Made by a program: the position numbers and the translations under genes
DNA from: DASTHS01 sp035718085
GTDB taxonomy: Bacteria; Actinomycetota; Acidimicrobiia; Acidimicrobiales; Palsa-688
Direction: 5' to 3'
NCBI GenBank assembly: GCA_035718085.1
Contig: DASTHS010000266.1
Location: 1-6,156, forward strand
DNA length: 6,156 bases
The notes under the pieces: model-generated
Database searches by the model: none
Told to the model about the DNA's origin: nothing
Seen by the model: the letters and a program-made list of their open reading frames with translations, nothing else
In this document: positions 4,610 through 6,156 of the stretch, piece after piece
Position numbering within the stretch: the stretch's first letter is position 1
Layout: every line of letters starts with the position of its first letter

Positions 4610-5980
4610 ATGGAGGTGGCCGACTCGCTGCTCGACCTGATCGGCAACACCCCGCTGGTGCGCCTCGACCGGGTCGGTCGCGACCTGGCGTGCACGTTGC
4701 TCGGCAAGCTCGAGTACCTCAACCCCGGCGGCAGCGTGAAAGACCGGCCGGCCCTCGCCATGGTGGAGGCGGCCGAACGTGACGGCCTGCTGCGCCCCGG
4801 GGGCACGATCGTCGAGCCGACCTCGGGCAACACCGGTGTCGGGCTGGCGATGGTGGCCGCCCGCCGGGGCTACCACTGCATCTTCACCATGCCCGACAAG
4901 ATCGCCGAAGAGAAGCGCCAGCTGCTGCGGGCCTACGGCGCCGAGGTGATCATCTGCCCGTCGGGGGTGCCCCACGGCCACCCCGACAGCTACACCGAGG
5001 TGGCCGCCCGGCTGGCGCACGAGACGCCGGGCGGGTTCTGCCCGAACCAGTACGAGAACCCCGCCAACCCGGCGTCGCACCGGGCCAGCACCGGGCCCGA
5101 GATCTGGCGCAAGACCGCCGGGCGCATCACCCACCTGGTCGCCACGGTGGGCACCGGCGGCACCATCAGCGGTCTGGGCGGGTGGCTCAAGGAGCAGAAC
5201 CCCGCCATCCGGGTCGTCGGCGCCGACCCCGAAGGGTCGGTCTACTCGGGCGGCACCGGGCGGCCCTACCTGGTTGAGGGCATCGGGCACGACTACTTCC
5301 CCGGCATCTACGACCCGGCCGTCGCCGACGAGTTCGTGGTGGTGTCCGACCGTGACAGCTTCCTCACCGCCCGCCGGGTGACCCGCGAAGAGGGCATCCT
5401 CGTCGGCGGGTCGTGCGGCACGGCGGTGTGGGCGGCGCTGCAGGTCGGGCGCACCCTCGGCCCCGACGCCGTCGTCGTGGTGCTGCTGCCCGACTCAGGC
5501 CGCGGCTACCTCTCCAAGGTCTACGACGACACGTGGATGGCCGACCACGGCTTCCTGCGCACCACCGGTGACACCATCGAGGCGGTGCTGGCCGCCAAGG
5601 GCGGGGCCATCCCGCCGCTGGTGCACGTGCACCCCGACGAGTCGGTGCGCGCCGCCATATCGGTGCTCCGGGAGTACGGGGTGTCGCAGCTGCCGGTGGT
5701 GCGCGCCGAGCCCCCGCTGCGCCTGGCGGAGGTGGTGGGCACCGTCGCCGACCGTGACCTGCTGGAGCGGGCGGTCGCCGACCCGTCGGTGATCGACCGG
5801 CCCGTGGCCGAGGTGATGGGCCGGCCGCTGCCGATGATCGGGAGCGGCGAGCCGGTCGACACCGCCGCCGCCCGCCTCGGCGACGCCAGCGCCGTGCTGG
5901 TGCTCGACGGGGGCCACCCCACCGGCATCGTGACCCGCTCCGACCTCCTCGACTACCTCGCCGGCGGGCGTGCCCGGTGA
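4322..5980 (+). CDS. cbs: cystathionine beta-synthase with C-terminal CBS-domain pair and an extra N-terminal domain
   Basis: A 552-residue PLP enzyme that condenses homocysteine with serine to cystathionine, the first step of reverse transsulfuration. Residues 1-96 are an added region without a recognised motif. The catalytic fold-II domain spans about 97-412: SLLDLIGNTPLVRL (102-115), PLP lysine Lys140 in NPGGSVKDR, phosphate- and substrate-binding EPTSGNTG (165-172), GTGGTISG (277-284) and GGSCG (362-366). PDSGRGYLSK (390-399) and the aromatic segment after it lead to a regulatory pair of CBS motifs (about 428-483 and 490-547); the second ends in TRSDLLDYL, keeping Thr538 and Asp541 of the AdoMet-site TxxD pattern known from human CBS. 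Homologues I recall start near Met97 and are about 460 residues long, so the ATG at 4322 adds a domain. Met97 (4610) has no ribosome-binding site, while 4322 has a TAGCGT box 6 nt upstream. The stop overlaps the next gene by 4 nt. An O-acetylserine- or O-phosphoserine-using synthase is a less likely alternative. Confidence 0.9.
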   Translation: MDVLVVVGDAAPPARLVARSRRQVRVAAAPVGGDTVADLRAHIPRSVGVWSAEPAAAAAVAADLHRAGLPVAVHADGPVALEPGVGRVALSDAGPAMEVADSLLDLIGNTPLVRLDRVGRDLACTLLGKLEYLNPGGSVKDRPALAMVEAAERDGLLRPGGTIVEPTSGNTGVGLAMVAARRGYHCIFTMPDKIAEEKRQLLRAYGAEVIICPSGVPHGHPDSYTEVAARLAHETPGGFCPNQYENPANPASHRASTGPEIWRKTAGRITHLVATVGTGGTISGLGGWLKEQNPAIRVVGADPEGSVYSGGTGRPYLVEGIGHDYFPGIYDPAVADEFVVVSDRDSFLTARRVTREEGILVGGSCGTAVWAALQVGRTLGPDAVVVVLLPDSGRGYLSKVYDDTWMADHGFLRTTGDTIEAVLAAKGGAIPPLVHVHPDESVRAAISVLREYGVSQLPVVRAEPPLRLAEVVGTVADRDLLERAVADPSVIDRPVAEVMGRPLPMIGSGEPVDTAAARLGDASAVLVLDGGHPTGIVTRSDLLDYLAGGRAR

Positions 5981-6156
5981 GCACCCGGCCCAGCACCGGC
6001 GCGGCCGGCCGGCGCCCGCAGGGGTTCGAGACGCGGGCCGTGCACGCCGGGCAGCCCCCCGACCCGGTCACCGGCGCCGTGGTGCCGCCGCTCAGCCTGG
6101 CGACCACCTTCGCCCAGTCGGCGGTCGGCGAGCACGCCGGCTTCGAGTACAGCCGG
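5977..6156 (+). CDS. cystathionine gamma-lyase / gamma-synthase family PLP enzyme (5' part, cut by window edge)
   Basis: Only the first 60 residues are visible; the frame is open to the right edge. The GTG start at 5977 shares the GTGA overlap with the cbs stop (5977-5980), which implies translational coupling. After a short Arg/Gly-rich leader the sequence has the N-terminal hallmarks of the Cys/Met-metabolism PLP family: FETRAVHAGQPPDPVTGAVV (17-36), PPLSLATTFAQ (37-47) and FEYSR (56-60). Tyr58 and Arg60 belong to the YxR element that binds the PLP phosphate of the neighbouring subunit. Next to cbs, the most likely role is cystathionine gamma-lyase (cystathionine to cysteine, 2-oxobutyrate and ammonia), giving a complete reverse transsulfuration pair. 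Gamma-synthase (MetB) cannot be excluded because the discriminating residues lie beyond the window. Confidence 0.85.
   Translation, partial: MSTRPSTGAAGRRPQGFETRAVHAGQPPDPVTGAVVPPLSLATTFAQSAVGEHAGFEYSR

Noticed and set aside
3467..5290. Upstream extension of the acyl-CoA dehydrogenase frame by about 600 codons, antisense to ppgK and cbs
   Set aside because: The extension is low-complexity Gly/Arg/His/Pro-rich sequence with no family signal. It overlaps two clearly recognisable genes, and acyl-CoA dehydrogenase homology begins at GTG 3466.
4610..5980. cbs starting at the internal ATG 4610 (Met97), giving a standard 456-residue protein
   Set aside because: Not excluded, but disfavoured: there is no ribosome-binding site or -10 box before it, the 288 bases upstream have coding-like codon use, and ATG 4322 has a TAGCGT box at leaderless spacing.
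5364..6107. A minus-strand open frame of 247 codons opposite the 3' part of cbs
   Set aside because: It translates to Arg/Pro/Gly-rich sequence without motifs, antisense to the CBS-domain pair, and is a high-GC shadow.
1..6156. A hidden novel system such as a mobile element, phage remnant, defence island, CRISPR array or structured RNA
   Set aside because: I saw no direct repeats with spacers, terminal inverted repeats, recombinase motifs or tRNA-like folds. Coding density and base composition look uniform, as expected of core chromosome.

Overview
The window is very GC-rich, and nearly all coding third positions are G or C. The gene content points to a high-GC actinobacterium (Actinomycetota). 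It holds a polyphosphate glucokinase, a mycobacterial-type cystathionine beta-synthase, a GabD1-like aldehyde dehydrogenase, and several starts with a -10-like box only 6-7 nt upstream and no Shine-Dalgarno sequence. Class Acidimicrobiia is my best guess, but this is inference. The window is densely coding and has no gene-free stretch over 300 bases. I see no RNA gene, mobile element, CRISPR array or defence system.

Layout. (1) Positions 2-739, plus strand: the 3' end of a membrane protein, probably the transmembrane and extracytoplasmic part of a Ser/Thr protein kinase whose catalytic domain lies upstream of the window. (2) A 10-bp GC-rich hairpin at 745-771 separates it from a convergent minus-strand pair. 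(3) That pair is an acyl-CoA dehydrogenase (2207-3466) followed 27 nt later by a GabD-type aldehyde dehydrogenase (782-2179). It looks like a small catabolic operon for acyl-CoA and semialdehyde or aldehyde oxidation. (4) A 75-bp divergent spacer (3467-3541) carries a TAnnnT box close to the GTG start on each side. (5) On the plus strand, polyphosphate glucokinase (3542-4312) is followed 9 nt later by cystathionine beta-synthase with an unusual 96-residue N-terminal extension (4322-5980). This overlaps by 4 nt the start of a Cys/Met-metabolism PLP enzyme, probably cystathionine gamma-lyase or gamma-synthase, which runs off the right edge.

How the genes work together. The last two genes form a plausible reverse transsulfuration unit (homocysteine + serine to cystathionine to cysteine), with translational coupling at GTGA. 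The polyphosphate glucokinase feeds glucose into glycolysis using polyphosphate or ATP; its link to transsulfuration appears to be positional only. Most of the window is ordinary chromosomal metabolism. The points most worth a second look are the CBS N-terminal domain, the repeated start-proximal TAnnnT boxes, the relocated catalytic glutamate predicted in the acyl-CoA dehydrogenase, and the duplicated helical ectodomain with a His/Gly tail on the putative kinase.
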